12,987 nt of DNA, taken from an uncultured Lachnospiraceae bacterium (GTDB taxonomy: Bacteria > Bacillota > Clostridia > Lachnospirales > Lachnospiraceae). Positions 11,938 through 12,987 of the stretch are shown piece after piece (positions within the stretch are counted from its first letter, which is position 1; every line of letters starts with the position of its first letter). The position numbers were made by a program, and so were the translations under genes. The notes beneath the pieces are model-generated. The model was not told where the DNA came from and searched no databases. It worked only from the letters and a program-made list of their open reading frames with translations. Location of the stretch: positions 1 through 12,987 of the forward strand of contig CAJTOL010000048.1 in NCBI GenBank assembly GCA_910577645.1, written 5' to 3'.

Positions 11938-12987
11938 TTACAAATACTGGGCAAGCCTGTCTCCATAAAGGACAACCATCTGGTTGAGCACCTGGTCCCA
12001 GTTCCTGTACCGCTGTGTCCACTTCTTTATTACGTTCCCACTGGCAAGATAGAGCATTTTTTCTAAGGAACTGTCGCTTGGGAATACACTTTTTGTCTTG
12101 GTCACTTTCCTGTACTGGCGGTTAAGGCCCTCTATGATATTCGTGGTATACATGATGCGCCGGATATCATCAGAGAACTGGAAGAAGGAGCTGACATCCT
12201 CCCAGTTGTTTTCCCAGTTACTGACTGCATAGGGATATTTGCGTCCCCATTTTTCTTTGATCTTTTCCAATTCTGACAGCGCAGACGTTTCGTTTGGGGC
12301 ATTATAGACTGCTTTGAAGTCGGAAGAGAATTTTTTCAGGTCGCTGTAATTGACATATTTGAAAGAATTCCGCAGCATGTGGATGACACACCTTTGGATC
12401 TGCGCATCCGGATAGACTGCACTTATTGCTTCCTTAAATCCTGCAAGCCCATCCACACAGAAGAACAGCACATCCTGTACGCCACGGTTTTTCAGGTCAT
12501 TTAACATCCCCAGCCAGAACTTGCTGGTCTCATTGGCGCCTACGGTGATACTCAGGATATCTTTATAGCCGTCTGCGGTGATCCCCAGCACAATGTAGGC
12601 GGCACGGCTCAGAATGCGTCCGTCTTCCCTGACTTTATAATGGATACAGTCCATGAATACAAAGGGATAGATGGGGTTCAATGGCCGCGCCTGCCACTCT
12701 TTGACCTCTGGGAGTATCCTGTCCGTGATCTTACTGACCATCTCTGCGGACAGTTCCATCCCATAAAGTTCCTGTATCTGGTCATGGATATCCCTTGTGC
12801 TCATACCCCTTGCATAGAGGGAGATTACTTTTTCTTCAATACCGGAGATATCCCTCTGGTATTTTGGGATGAGCTTTGGCTCAAATTCACCCTCACGGTC
12901 TCTTGGGACATCGATCTGGAATTCCCCATACTGGCTCTTGAGGGTTTTGGGAGAATGTCCGTTACGTTTGTTGGATGTGGGAGCATC
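11938..12987 (-). CDS. IS256-family transposase, 5' end outside window
   Basis: DDE-type transposase of the IS256/Mutator family (PF00872). The frame stays open to the window edge: 61 further codons before the internal Met at 12804 read KRNGHSPKTLKSQYGEFQID and ISLYARGMSTRDIHDQI, both typical of the family. At least 349 residues are present, and roughly 50 N-terminal residues lie beyond 12987. Conserved blocks are VFMDCIHYKVR (first Asp, about residue 113), VDGLAGFKEAI (second Asp, about 179), QRCVIHMLRNS, and YTTNIIEGLNRQYRK toward the end. The C-terminus (YRNWDQVLNQMVVLYGDRL) looks complete. There are no internal stops, so it may be active. It is convergent with the structured RNA. Confidence 0.95.
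   Translation of the reverse strand, partial: DAPTSNKRNGHSPKTLKSQYGEFQIDVPRDREGEFEPKLIPKYQRDISGIEEKVISLYARGMSTRDIHDQIQELYGMELSAEMVSKITDRILPEVKEWQARPLNPIYPFVFMDCIHYKVREDGRILSRAAYIVLGITADGYKDILSITVGANETSKFWLGMLNDLKNRGVQDVLFFCVDGLAGFKEAISAVYPDAQIQRCVIHMLRNSFKYVNYSDLKKFSSDFKAVYNAPNETSALSELEKIKEKWGRKYPYAVSNWENNWEDVSSFFQFSDDIRRIMYTTNIIEGLNRQYRKVTKTKSVFPSDSSLEKMLYLASGNVIKKWTQRYRNWDQVLNQMVVLYGDRLAQYL

Noticed and set aside
11657..11968. Plus-strand frame of 103 codons over the RNA locus
   Set aside because: It runs through the paired helices and the terminator and has no ribosome binding site or domain; the base pairing explains the sequence better than coding.
12804..12804. Start of the transposase at this Met
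   Set aside because: The reading frame continues upstream with conserved IS256 residues to the window edge, so this Met is internal.

Overview
The window reads as chromosome of a spore-forming, low-to-mid GC member of the Clostridia, most likely Lachnospiraceae. The grounds are a full-length Spo0A with an 0A box in its upstream region, strong AGGAGG-type ribosome binding sites, and clostridial versions of M18 aminopeptidase, Maf, GlgA and divergent-PAP2 proteins. This placement is an inference from gene content; no rRNA is present.

Layout. 53-550 (-): a small conserved protein (DUF5721-like) with its own consensus promoter. 657-786: three copies of a hairpin repeat with compensatory base changes. 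811-2214 (+): M18 aminopeptidase. 2252-4197 (-): an operon maf, then a PrsA-like parvulin lipoprotein, then a small single-pass membrane protein, with a promoter at 4243-4271. 4324-6343 (-): glgA followed by a divergent-PAP2 membrane protein. 6440-7246 (-): spo0A, with a sigma-A-like promoter and a perfect 0A box upstream. 7456-7590 (+): a divergent 44-residue gene. A long bidirectional terminator hairpin separates it from the next block.

7705-10644 (-) looks like one transcription unit. A consensus promoter at 10651-10679 leads into a structured leader of about 150 nt that contains an intrinsic terminator. It is followed by a pyridoxamine-oxidase-like/2x[4Fe-4S] protein, a 19-bp perfect inverted repeat, DNA-3-methyladenine glycosylase I (tag), and a Lon-like AAA+ ATPase that has no protease domain and an altered Walker B.

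10692-12987 is an AT-rich accessory patch. It holds a decayed ptsI fragment, a small lipoprotein gene bracketed by 34-bp inverted repeats, two tandem 0A-like boxes, a compact structured RNA ending in a terminator, and the 3' part of an IS256-family transposase that runs off the window.

The least conventional items are the structured RNA at 11788-11932 with Spo0A-like boxes upstream, the switch-like leader at 10496-10644, and the covarying hairpin repeats at 657-786. If the 0A-like boxes are real, the Spo0A encoded in this window may control the RNA, tying it to the transition state or sporulation.
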